Part shown: in pieces, positions 33,031 through 41,090 of the stretch
Numbering within the stretch: the first letter of the stretch is position 1
Layout: each line of letters begins with the position of its first letter
Notes under the pieces: generated by a model
Database searches by the model: none
Told to the model about the DNA's origin: nothing
The model's input: the letters and a program-made list of their open reading frames with translations, nothing else
From: Rathayibacter sp. VKM Ac-2857
GTDB lineage: Bacteria > Actinomycetota > Actinomycetes > Actinomycetales > Microbacteriaceae
DNA length: 64,000 nucleotides
NCBI RefSeq assembly: GCF_013205025.1
Contig: NZ_JABMLE010000004.1
Coordinates: forward strand, 494,946 to 558,945
Direction: 5' to 3'
Position numbers and translations under genes: made by a program

Positions 33031-34275
33031 ATGGCTGCCGAGCGGTTCACGGGATTGGCGGCGGTCCTCGCCACGATCCGCTCCGAGCCCGCCCTGACGC
33101 AGGGCGAGCTCACCGATCGGGTCGGCCTCGGCCGCAGCGTGGTGGCCGAGCGGGTCACCGAGCTCGAGGAGGCGCAGCTGCTCGTCACCGGCGGGCTCGC
33201 GCCCTCGACCGGCGGGCGGGCGCCGCGGCGCCTGCAGCTGAACCCGCACGCCGGCTTCGTGATCGGCATCGATGTGACGGCGTACGACCTCTTCGTCGCG
33301 GCGGCCGACCTGACGGGCAGCATCCTCGGCTCCCGCCACGAGACCATCGACGTTGCCGACGGCCCGGAGGCGGTCCTCACCCGGGTGCGGGCGCTGGCCA
33401 ACGAGCTGCTCCAGCAGCGCGACTGGGCGGGCGAGCTGCTGGCGGTCGCCGCCGGAATGGCCGGTCCCGTCGCCTTCGACACCGGCACGACCGTGGGCGT
33501 CCCGATGCTGCCCGGGTGGGAGGACCACCCGGTCCGCGCGGTGCTCGAGGACGAGTGGGACGTCCCGGTCTGGGTCGACAGCCGGGTGAACCTCCTGGCC
33601 CTGGCCGAGACCCGGTCCAATCCCGCCGCCAGGACCGCGAAGAACGCGATCTACTTCGAGTTCGGCGTCGGCTGCGCCGCGTCATTGATCGTCGACGGGC
33701 AGCTCTACCGAGGGGCCCACGGGCTCGCCGGGGCGATCGGCCACACGGCGGTCGCCGAGGCGAGCCATGTGATCTGCCGGTGCGGCCGCGTCGGCTGCCT
33801 CGAGGCGATCACCAGCGGCTGGGCCATCGCCCGCGACGGCCGCCTGCTCGCCGAGAGCGGGCGCAGTCCGATGCTCGCCCGGGCCCTCGCCGCGAACGGC
33901 GAGGTGCGCCCGATCGACGTCACCGCCGCGGCGGAGGGGGGCGACCCGGCCGCCGTCGAGCTCCTCGAGCGGACCTCCGCCCTGCTCGGCAGCAGCATGG
34001 CGACCGTCGTCGCCTTCTTCGCCCCTCAGCTGCTCATCATCGGCGGGGGGATCGCGCGCGCGGGCGATCTCGCCCTGGCGCCGCTGCGTCGCGCGCTGGA
34101 GGCGCGGATCCTGCCGGCGGCGGCGGCGGACCTCCTCGTCGAGCTCCCCGTCCTCGACGAGAACTCCGGCGGCGTCACCGGCGCGATCCAGCTCGCGCTC
34201 GAGGAGCTCTTCACCCGGGACCAGCTCCCCCGCCTCCTGAGCTCTGTGTCGGCGCGGTCGGAGCTGTCCGCCTGA
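33031..34275 (+). CDS. ROK family transcriptional repressor
   Basis: A 414-residue ROK protein with an N-terminal winged helix-turn-helix (ALTQGELTDRVGLGRSVVAERVTELEEAQLL) and a sugar-kinase-like C-terminal domain. The zinc motif CRCGRVGCLEAI is intact, next to IGHTAVAEASHV. The phosphate-binding region (FVIGIDVTAYDLFVAAADL) has lost the usual DxGxT kinase signature, so it senses a sugar rather than phosphorylating it. Flanked by GH3 (divergent) and an ABC importer (downstream, same strand), it likely represses both. Confidence 0.9.
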   Translation: MAAERFTGLAAVLATIRSEPALTQGELTDRVGLGRSVVAERVTELEEAQLLVTGGLAPSTGGRAPRRLQLNPHAGFVIGIDVTAYDLFVAAADLTGSILGSRHETIDVADGPEAVLTRVRALANELLQQRDWAGELLAVAAGMAGPVAFDTGTTVGVPMLPGWEDHPVRAVLEDEWDVPVWVDSRVNLLALAETRSNPAARTAKNAIYFEFGVGCAASLIVDGQLYRGAHGLAGAIGHTAVAEASHVICRCGRVGCLEAITSGWAIARDGRLLAESGRSPMLARALAANGEVRPIDVTAAAEGGDPAAVELLERTSALLGSSMATVVAFFAPQLLIIGGGIARAGDLALAPLRRALEARILPAAAADLLVELPVLDENSGGVTGAIQLALEELFTRDQLPRLLSSVSARSELSA

Positions 34276-34278
34276 CCC

Positions 34279-34341
34279 TTCTGTGCCGAATGCACAGAAG
34301 TTGGACCGAATCGCTTGACTTAGACCGGTTCCCGGTAAAAG
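34279..34341 (+). promoter_or_regulatory. stem-loop, operator and candidate promoter before the ABC importer
   Basis: Three elements. TTCTGTGC-cgaat-GCACAGAA (34279-34299) starts three bases after the ROK stop and may end that transcript. TTGACT (34315-34320) is a good -35. The palindrome ACCGG-ttc-CCGGT (34324-34336) lies just behind it, before TAAAAG (34336-34341), a possible -10 with a short 15-bp spacer. The operator position suggests repression by the adjacent ROK protein. The rest up to 34460 holds no gene. Confidence 0.4.
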
Positions 34342-34474
34342 ATCGACTCACACGCGGGACGTCCTCGGACACCGCCCCCCTGAATCCCGACCGTCTGAGC
34401 CCGACAGCGACGCGGTACCCGCCACCCAGTGCCGCGGGAACGGGCAGAACATCCCTTCAATGACGAGGAGAACC

Positions 34475-35998
34475 ATGCGCAAGCCCATCGCCGTCGCGAC
34501 GATCGCGATCGCCGCCCTGGCACTGTCCGCCTGCTCCGCCGACGCGGGCGGCGGGAACGGCTCCGGCTCGACCGCCGCGCTCCGGCTGTCCACCCTCACC
34601 TCCGTGGAGTCCTTCGCTCCCGGCGCCTTCGGGACCGGTCCGGTGACGATCGCCCTCGAGCCTGTCTACGACTCGCTCTTCCGCAACGACGACGAGGGCG
34701 AGCCCGGCGCGCACATCGCGACCGAGTGGAGCTACGACGACACGAACACGGTCCTCAGCCTCACCCTTCGCGACGACGTGACCTTCACCGACGGGACCGC
34801 CCTCGACGCGGACGCCGTGAAGAAGAACCTCGACTCCGCTCGGGCCCAGTCCGGAGAGTCCGGCGGCCAGCTCCGCTTCCTCTCCTCCGTCGACGTCGTC
34901 GACGCCACGCACCTCACCATCACCCTGACCGCGCCGGACCCGTCGCTGCTGAGCAACCTCGGCGGCACCGCCGGCATGCTCGCCAGCCCGGCGGTCCTCG
35001 ACACCCCCGGGCTGGCCACCGTGCCGGTCGGGTCGGGCCCCTACGAGTACGACGAGGCCCAGAGCCAGGCGGGGACGACCTACGTCTACGACCGCAACGA
35101 GGACTACTGGGACAAGGACGCCTACCCCTACGACTCCGTCACGGTGACCGTCTACAACGACGCGACCTCGCTGATCAACTCCCTCCGCTCCGGTCAGCTC
35201 GACTCCGGCGCCGTCGACGCGAAGGAGGTCGCCGGACTCGAGTCCGCGGGCCTGAAGACCACCTCCGCGCCGGCCTACACGACGAGCGGCCTCTTCCTCT
35301 TCGACCGCGCCGGGACCCTGGTCCCCGCGCTCGGGGACGTCCGGGTGCGCCAGGCCATCAACTACGCGTTCGACCGCTCGGCCTTCGCCGACCAGGTCTT
35401 CGGCGGAGAGGCCACGGCGACGGACCAGATGTTCAGCGCCGACAGCGCCGCGTACGACCCCGCCCTCGAGGACGCCTACCCCTACGACGTCGACAAGGCG
35501 AAGGCGCTCCTCGCCGAGGCCGGCTACGCGGACGGCTTCGACCTCCCGATGCCCGACGTCTCGGTCGTCTTCCCGACGCAGCAGGCGGCCGTCACCGAGG
35601 CGCTGACCGCCATCGGCATCCGCCCCCAGTACCAGCCCGTCAACGGCGCCACCTTCATCTCGGACCTGCTCTCGGCCAAGTACCCCGCCGCGATCTTCAA
35701 CCTGAACAGCTTCCGCCCGTGGGACGTCGCGCAGCTCTCCATGACCTCGCAGTCCGTCTGGAACACCTTCAAGACCGACGACGCCACCGTGAACGACCTG
35801 ATCATGACCGCTCAGACGCAGACTGGCGACGAGCAGGTCGCGACCTTCCAGAAGCTCAACTCCTACATCGTCGAGCAGGCCTGGTACGCCCCCTACGCCC
35901 AGCAGAACAACGTGTACGCGACCTCGTCGAGCCTCTCGATCACGCCGCAGAGGTACCTGACCTCCATCCCCCTCTGGAACTACGCCCCGGCGTCCTGA
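34475..35998 (+). CDS. ABC transporter substrate-binding lipoprotein, family 5 (peptide/oligosaccharide type)
   Basis: A 507-residue lipoprotein with lipobox ALSAC (Cys20) and the SBP_bac_5 fold: LEPVYDSLFRND near the N-terminus, LTLRDDVTFTDGTALDADAVKKNLD and PVGSGPYEY. Family 5 proteins bind peptides, nickel or, in actinobacteria, plant oligosaccharides; the surrounding glycosidase genes favour a glycoside ligand. ATG 34475 follows GAGGAG by four bases and begins directly with the signal MRKPIAVATIAI; ATG 34460 is less likely. It heads an operon with two permease domains and two ATPase domains. Confidence 0.88.
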   Translation: MRKPIAVATIAIAALALSACSADAGGGNGSGSTAALRLSTLTSVESFAPGAFGTGPVTIALEPVYDSLFRNDDEGEPGAHIATEWSYDDTNTVLSLTLRDDVTFTDGTALDADAVKKNLDSARAQSGESGGQLRFLSSVDVVDATHLTITLTAPDPSLLSNLGGTAGMLASPAVLDTPGLATVPVGSGPYEYDEAQSQAGTTYVYDRNEDYWDKDAYPYDSVTVTVYNDATSLINSLRSGQLDSGAVDAKEVAGLESAGLKTTSAPAYTTSGLFLFDRAGTLVPALGDVRVRQAINYAFDRSAFADQVFGGEATATDQMFSADSAAYDPALEDAYPYDVDKAKALLAEAGYADGFDLPMPDVSVVFPTQQAAVTEALTAIGIRPQYQPVNGATFISDLLSAKYPAAIFNLNSFRPWDVAQLSMTSQSVWNTFKTDDATVNDLIMTAQTQTGDEQVATFQKLNSYIVEQAWYAPYAQQNNVYATSSSLSITPQRYLTSIPLWNYAPAS

Positions 35999-36003
35999 CG
36001 GAC

Positions 36004-36031
36004 GGGCCGGCGCCCTCGCGGGCGCCGGCCC
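36004..36031 (+). terminator. GC-rich hairpin between binding-protein and permease genes
   Basis: A perfect 12-bp stem GGGCCGGCGCCC/GGGCGCCGGCCC with a four-base TCGC loop lies in the 67-bp gap. Inside an importer operon such a hairpin commonly stabilises the upstream mRNA or partly terminates, giving more binding protein than permease. Confidence 0.7.
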
Positions 36032-36065
36032 CCTCCCCCTTCCGTTCCGACCCTGGAGCCGTCCC

Positions 36066-37007
36066 ATGCTGATGTTCCTGCTGCGCCGCGTCGGCGCCGG
36101 ACTCGTCCTGCTCTTCGTGATCGCCTCGGCGACCTTCTTCCTCCTGAACCTCGCCGGTCAGGACCCCGCCCGCCAGGTCCTCGGACCCGTCGCGACGGCC
36201 GCCCAGGTCGACGCGAAGCGCGCCGAGCTCGGACTCGACCAGCCGGTCCTCGCCCGCTACGGCGAGTGGCTGCTGTCGGCCCTGCGCGGAGACCTCGGCG
36301 TCTCCTGGTTCTCGAACCAGCCGGTCGCCGTCCTCCTCGGGCAGGCGCTGCCCGCGACGCTCTCGATCGTCCTCGGCTCCGTGCTCGTCACTGCCCTTAT
36401 CGGCACCCTGATCGGCGCCTCCGCCGCCGTGCGCGGCGGGATCGTCGACCGCGGCCTGCAGCTCGTCTCCACCTTCGTGCAGGCGATCCCGAACTTCCTC
36501 GTCGCGCTGATCCTCGCCTTCCTGTTCGCGGTCCAGCTGCGCGTCCTCCCGGCCACCGGGTTCACCTCGTTCACGAACAGTCCCTCGGGCTGGGCCGCCT
36601 CGATCGTGCTCCCCGTGGTCGCCCTCGCCGTCGGCTCCATCGCCGCCGTCGCCCTCCAGGTCCGGGGCTCGATGATCGACGTCCTCCGACTCGACTACAT
36701 CCGCACCCTCCGGGGACGGGGCCTGCCCTCCGGCAGCATCCTCTTCCGCCACGCTCTGCGGAACGCCGCTCCCCCCTCGCTCACGACCCTCTCGCTGATG
36801 TTCATCGTGTCGATCTCCGGCTCGGTCGTCGTCGAGAAGGTCTTCAACATCCCCGGCATCGGGACAGCCGCGAACATCGCGGCCGGCCGTGGCGACCTGC
36901 CGATCGTGCTCGGAGTCGTGGTCGTGACCGTCGTCCTCGTCGTCCTCGTCAATCTCCTCGTCGATCTGGCGCAGGGCTGGCTCAACCCGAAGGTGCGTGT
37001 CTCATGA
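36066..37007 (+). CDS. ABC transporter permease, DppB/OppB family
   Basis: A 313-residue permease with six predicted helices. The N-terminus MLMFLLRRVGAGLVLLFVIASATFFLLNLAG and the coupling motif LDYIRTLRGRGLPSGSILFRHALRNA (EAA loop) are typical of the DppB branch, and KVFNIPGIG precedes the last helices. With the next gene's permease domain it makes the translocation pore. It ends overlapping the next start (ATGA). Confidence 0.92.
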   Translation: MLMFLLRRVGAGLVLLFVIASATFFLLNLAGQDPARQVLGPVATAAQVDAKRAELGLDQPVLARYGEWLLSALRGDLGVSWFSNQPVAVLLGQALPATLSIVLGSVLVTALIGTLIGASAAVRGGIVDRGLQLVSTFVQAIPNFLVALILAFLFAVQLRVLPATGFTSFTNSPSGWAASIVLPVVALAVGSIAAVALQVRGSMIDVLRLDYIRTLRGRGLPSGSILFRHALRNAAPPSLTTLSLMFIVSISGSVVVEKVFNIPGIGTAANIAAGRGDLPIVLGVVVVTVVLVVLVNLLVDLAQGWLNPKVRVS

Positions 37008-38839
37008 CCGAAGGCCTCGTCACGACCGGACCGGTCCGGCAGCGCCGCGCACCGCGGCCCGTCCGCCGCGGATTCCTCCCCCGCCTGCTGCGCGATCCCG
37101 GAGCCGTCGTCTCCGTCCTCTTCCTCCTCGCCGTCATCGTCCTCGGCATCTGCGCGCCGCTGCTCACGTCGTACGACCCGGTCGAGTCGCGCCTCGCGGA
37201 CGTCCTCGCCCCGCCCTTCACCGCGGCTCACCCGCTCGGCGCCGACGGCACCGGACGCGACATCCTCGCCGGCCTGCTCTACGGCGCGCGGACCAGCATC
37301 CTCTGCGGCCTGATCGTGGTCGGCGTCGCCCTCGCCATCGGCGTGCCGACCGGCCTGGCCGCCGGCTACTACCGCGGCTGGATCGACGGCGTCACCTCCT
37401 GGATCGCCGGAGCCCTGCTCTCCCTACCCGCGATCATCGTGCTCCTGGTCGTCCTCGCCCGCGTCGGCCGGAGCACCTTCCTCGCCCTCGCCGTCTTCGG
37501 GGTCCTCATCGCCCCCGCGGTCTACCAGCTGGTCCGCACCTCCGTCCGCGGGGTCCGCGAGGAGCTGTACGTCGACGCCGCGAAGGTCTCGGGGCTGCGC
37601 GACTCCCGGATCCTCCGCCGCCACATCCTCCCGGTCGTCGTGAAGCCGACCATCGTCCAGGCGGCGCTGCTGGCGAGCGCGGGCATCGGCATCGAGGCCG
37701 GCATCGCCTTCCTCGGGCTCGGCTCCAGCGACCGGGCGAGCTGGGGGCTGATGCTCAACGACGCCTCGCAGAACGTCTACAACGCACCGATCCTGCTCCT
37801 GTGGCCCAGCGCTGCGCTGGTGCTGACGGTCATGGCGTTCTCGATCCTCGGCAACGGCCTGCGCGACGCGCTGTCCGACGTCGGCACGGTCCGCGCCAAG
37901 CGCTCGCGCTCGGCCGCGGCACTCGTCCCGCCGACCGCGGCGATCCGGACCTACGCCCCGGTCACCGTGCCCACCGCCATCGGTGCGAGCGACTCCCTGC
38001 TGGAGCTCTCCGAACTGCGGGTCGCCTACCCCCGCGCCGAGGGCGGCGAGTCCGAGGTCGTCCGCGGCGTCTCCCTGACCCTGAAGCGCGGCGAGATCCT
38101 CGGCCTGGTCGGCGAGTCCGGATCGGGGAAGTCGCAGACCGCCTTCTCCATCCTCGGCCTGCTCCCCCGCCAGGCGCGGATGACGGCGGACCGGATGACC
38201 TTCGACGGCCTCGATCTGCTCTCGATGTCGCCTCAGGCCCGGAACAGCATCCGCGGGAAGCGCATCGGGTACATCCCGCAGGAGCCGATGAGCAACCTCG
38301 ACCCGTCGTTCCGCCTCGGGTTCCAGCTGACCGAGCCGATGCGGCACCACCTCGGCCTCTCGAGCAGCGCCGCGCGCACCTCCGCCCTGGAGCTGCTCGA
38401 CCGGGTCGGCATCCGCGATCCCGAGCGCGTCTTCCACTCGTACCCGCACGAGATCTCGGGAGGCATGGCGCAGCGCGTCCTCATCGCCGGCGCCGTCTCC
38501 TGCAACCCCGATCTGCTCATCGCCGACGAGCCCACCACCGCGCTCGACGTCACCGTGCAGGCCGACGTCCTCGACCTGCTGCGCAGCCTCCAGGCCGAGC
38601 GCGGGATGGCCGTCCTCCTCGTCACCCACAACTTCGGCGTCGTCGCCGACCTGTGCGACAAGGTCGCCGTGATGCAGGCCGGCGAGATCATCGAGGCCGC
38701 GACGGCCGACACCCTCTTCTCGGCTCCCCGGCACGACTACACCAAGACGCTGCTCGCCGCGATGCTCGAGGACGCCCCGCTGCGGACCCCGATCGGCGCG
38801 ACGACCCGCGCAACCGGAACGGACGGAACCCCGGCATGA
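37004..38839 (+). CDS. fused ABC permease and ATPase (DppC-DppD)
   Basis: A 611-residue fusion. Residues about 1-295 are a DppC-type permease (PHPLGADGTGRDILAGLLYGARTSI-like motif at about 74, EAA loop YVDAAKVSGLRDSRILRRHILP). After a linker of about 40 residues, 330-611 are a DppD-type ATPase: Walker A GESGSGKSQ, signature ISGGMAQR, Walker B LLIADEPTTALD, and the C-terminal HDYTKTLLAAM element of oligopeptide ATPases. Fusion of permease with ATPase is unusual for this family, where they are normally separate. No stop or frameshift lies between the halves. Confidence 0.92.
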   Translation: MTEGLVTTGPVRQRRAPRPVRRGFLPRLLRDPGAVVSVLFLLAVIVLGICAPLLTSYDPVESRLADVLAPPFTAAHPLGADGTGRDILAGLLYGARTSILCGLIVVGVALAIGVPTGLAAGYYRGWIDGVTSWIAGALLSLPAIIVLLVVLARVGRSTFLALAVFGVLIAPAVYQLVRTSVRGVREELYVDAAKVSGLRDSRILRRHILPVVVKPTIVQAALLASAGIGIEAGIAFLGLGSSDRASWGLMLNDASQNVYNAPILLLWPSAALVLTVMAFSILGNGLRDALSDVGTVRAKRSRSAAALVPPTAAIRTYAPVTVPTAIGASDSLLELSELRVAYPRAEGGESEVVRGVSLTLKRGEILGLVGESGSGKSQTAFSILGLLPRQARMTADRMTFDGLDLLSMSPQARNSIRGKRIGYIPQEPMSNLDPSFRLGFQLTEPMRHHLGLSSSAARTSALELLDRVGIRDPERVFHSYPHEISGGMAQRVLIAGAVSCNPDLLIADEPTTALDVTVQADVLDLLRSLQAERGMAVLLVTHNFGVVADLCDKVAVMQAGEIIEAATADTLFSAPRHDYTKTLLAAMLEDAPLRTPIGATTRATGTDGTPA

Positions 38840-39729
38840 CCACGCAGAATCCCGCGCCGGGCGCCACCGGCACTCCCGTCCTCGAGGTGAAGGACCTCGT
38901 CGTCGAGTACCCCGGCCGCCTGGGCCGCCGCTCCGCCTTCCGCGCCCTGCACGGGATCGACATGACGATCGCCCCGGGTGAGACCGTCGGCCTCGTCGGC
39001 GAGTCGGGATCGGGCAAGAGCACGCTCGGCCGTGCGGTCCTCGGGCTCGCGCCGATCACCGAGGGCAGCGTCCGGTTCGACGGGAAGGACATCACGAGGA
39101 TCGGCCGGAACGCGCGTCGGGGTCTCAGCCGGGACCTCCAGGTGGTGTTCCAGGACCCGTACACGTCGCTGAACCCCGCGATGACGGTCAGCGACATCCT
39201 CACCGAGCCGCTCCTCGTCTCCGGCTCCACCAGGAAGGACGCCGGGACGCGCGTCACAGCACTGCTCGACCAGGTGCACCTGCCCGCCGACGCGGCCGGC
39301 CGCTACCCGCGGGAGTTCTCCGGCGGTCAGCGCCAGCGCATCGCCATCGCCCGGGCCCTCTGCCTCGACCCCAAGCTCATCGTCTGCGACGAGCCCGTCA
39401 GCGCGCTCGACCTCTCGACGCAGGCGCGGGTCCTGGACCTCTTCATCGAGATCCAGGAGCGCACGGGCGTCGCCTACCTCTTCGTCACGCACGACCTCGC
39501 GGTGGTGCGCAGCATCAGCCACCGCGTGGCCGTGATGCGCCGGGGCGAGATCGTCGAGTCCGGCGACGTCGACCAGGTCACCTCCCGTCCGGTCCACCCC
39601 TACACGCAGGCGCTGCTGCTGGCGGCGCCGGTGCCGGACCCCGCCCGGCAGGCCGAGCGCCGCTCGGAGCGCCGCCGCTTCCTCGACGAGCAGAAGGCCG
39701 CGGCCGGGGACGTCCCGCTCACGGCCTGA
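38836..39729 (+). CDS. ABC transporter ATPase, DppF/OppF family
   Basis: A 297-residue ATPase: Walker A GESGSGKSTLGRA, Q-loop VVFQDPYTSLNPAMTV, signature FSGGQRQRIAIARAL, Walker B LIVCDEPVSALD, switch FVTHDLAVV, and the oligopeptide-type tail RPVHPYTQALLLAAPVPDP. It would pair with the ATPase half of the preceding fusion. It begins inside the stop of that gene (ATGA). The next gene follows after a hairpin. Confidence 0.92.
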   Translation: MTTQNPAPGATGTPVLEVKDLVVEYPGRLGRRSAFRALHGIDMTIAPGETVGLVGESGSGKSTLGRAVLGLAPITEGSVRFDGKDITRIGRNARRGLSRDLQVVFQDPYTSLNPAMTVSDILTEPLLVSGSTRKDAGTRVTALLDQVHLPADAAGRYPREFSGGQRQRIAIARALCLDPKLIVCDEPVSALDLSTQARVLDLFIEIQERTGVAYLFVTHDLAVVRSISHRVAVMRRGEIVESGDVDQVTSRPVHPYTQALLLAAPVPDPARQAERRSERRRFLDEQKAAAGDVPLTA

Positions 39730-39750
39730 CGGCCCCTCGAAGACTTCATC

Positions 39751-39775
39751 GGGACCGCCCGCACAGGGCGGTCCC
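39751..39775 (+). terminator. hairpin between the importer and deglycosidase genes
   Basis: A perfect ten-base stem GGGACCGCCC/GGGCGGTCCC with a five-base loop, 22 bases after the ATPase stop and 24 before the next start. It may be a partial terminator or an mRNA-stabilising element within one operon. Confidence 0.65.
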
Positions 39776-39798
39776 CTGCACAGATCAGGAGAAGAACC

Positions 39799-40203
39799 AT
39801 GCTCGAGAGAGAGCTCATCCAGACCCGGGGCGTCCGGAACGTCGAGGAGGACGGTGCCGTCACCGGCTTCCAGTTCACGCTGCGGATGCCCAACTACCGG
39901 GGCGTCTGGGGCAGCCTGATCGACGGTGTCGACGTCACCGTCGGCGACCTGTCCTGGGACCGCGAGGTCCCGCGCTGGACCCTCCAGGGCCGCGAGTTCA
40001 GCATCCAGGAGCTCCGCGCGACCGACGCCGAGGTCCGCTGGCAGCTGGACGAGGTCGCGACCATCACGGTCCCCCACCCCGGCGGACTCCCCGTCGGCGT
40101 GCACGACCTCGCCGTGGACATCGCGATCCACGCCCCCTACATTCCGGCGGAGTTCCAGCCGTCGGTGTTCCACTCCGAGCGGAAGGTCACGATCGTCGCA
40201 TGA
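39799..40203 (+). CDS. C-glycoside deglycosidase small (beta) subunit-like protein
   Basis: A 134-residue beta-rich protein resembling the small subunit of C-glycoside deglycosidases (CarB/DgpB type, DUF6379-like), including RMPNYRGVWGSLIDGVDVTVGD and FSIQELRATDAEVRWQLDEVATITVP. In the known enzymes this subunit forms a complex with a TIM-barrel partner that removes a 3-oxo sugar from an aglycone. The partner gene follows at once, overlapping by four bases (ATGA), which supports the call. AGGAGAAG precedes the ATG. Recognition is from family features seen by eye, not from a search. Confidence 0.75.
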   Translation: MLERELIQTRGVRNVEEDGAVTGFQFTLRMPNYRGVWGSLIDGVDVTVGDLSWDREVPRWTLQGREFSIQELRATDAEVRWQLDEVATITVPHPGGLPVGVHDLAVDIAIHAPYIPAEFQPSVFHSERKVTIVA

Positions 40204-41090
40204 GCGCTGCACTGAAGTACGGGGTGTCCCTGTACAGCTACACCGGTGACATGAACACCGTCCTCACCCTCGAGGACGCCTTCGCCGAGATCGCCGACCT
40301 CGGCGCGACCGGCATCGAGATCCTCGGCGAGGGCAACATCAGCGGGTACCCGGCTCCCGGGACCGCGTGGATCGACGAGTGGCAGCGCCTCCTGGAGACG
40401 TACCGCCTCGAGCCGACGAACTACGGCTCGTGGATCGACTCGCGGCTCTGGCGCGACCGCGACCTCTCGGCCGAGCAGGGCGCACGGATGCTCGCCGGCG
40501 ACCTCCGGCTCGCGTCGACGCTCGGCTTCACCACGATCCGGCCCAAGATCGGCGTGATCGCGATGGACCTCACGCCGCACCCGATCTGGGAAAAGGTCGT
40601 CGAGCGCAACCTCGACCTCGCCCACGAGCTCGGGCTCATCATCTGCCCGGAGATCCACGCGCCGACCCCGATCAAGCACCCGGTGGTCGACGAGTACCTC
40701 GCGTTCATCGAGCGCACCGGCTCGCCGAACTTCCGGCTCATGCTCGACACCGGCATCTTCCAGCGGACCGTCACCACCGCGAAGCACGACGGTCTGAGCG
40801 AGGAGGCCGTGGACGAGGGCTGGCGGAAGCCCCTCGCCGTCCCGATGTCGGATCTCGCGGAGGTGCTGCCCTACACCGCGTTCATCCAGACCAAGTTCTT
40901 CGACATCGACGAGGACCTCGTCGACCAGCAGATCCCGTGGGAGGAGATCATGCAGACCCTGATCGACAACGAGTGGTCGGGCTACCTCTCCAGCGAGTAC
41001 GAGGGCGACCGCCTGCCCTACCGGTCCATCGAGCAGGTCCGCCGCCAGCACGCCCTGCTGCACTCGATCGAGGATCGGCTCACCGCATGA
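40200..41090 (+). CDS. C-glycoside deglycosidase large (alpha) subunit-like TIM-barrel protein
   Basis: A 296-residue sugar phosphate isomerase/epimerase-like barrel resembling CarC/DgpC. Metal-ligand candidates are Glu151 (ICPEIHAP), Asp183 (LMLDTGIF) and Glu266 (LSSEYEGD); the third position of this fold falls in FIQTKFFDID. With the small subunit it is expected to split 3-oxo-C-glycosides (or O-glycosides) by beta-elimination, freeing the aglycone. The opening YGVSLYSYTGDMNTVLTLEDAF matches the family better than xylose-isomerase-like epimerases. It overlaps the GH43 gene by ATGA. Confidence 0.78.
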   Translation: MSAALKYGVSLYSYTGDMNTVLTLEDAFAEIADLGATGIEILGEGNISGYPAPGTAWIDEWQRLLETYRLEPTNYGSWIDSRLWRDRDLSAEQGARMLAGDLRLASTLGFTTIRPKIGVIAMDLTPHPIWEKVVERNLDLAHELGLIICPEIHAPTPIKHPVVDEYLAFIERTGSPNFRLMLDTGIFQRTVTTAKHDGLSEEAVDEGWRKPLAVPMSDLAEVLPYTAFIQTKFFDIDEDLVDQQIPWEEIMQTLIDNEWSGYLSSEYEGDRLPYRSIEQVRRQHALLHSIEDRLTA

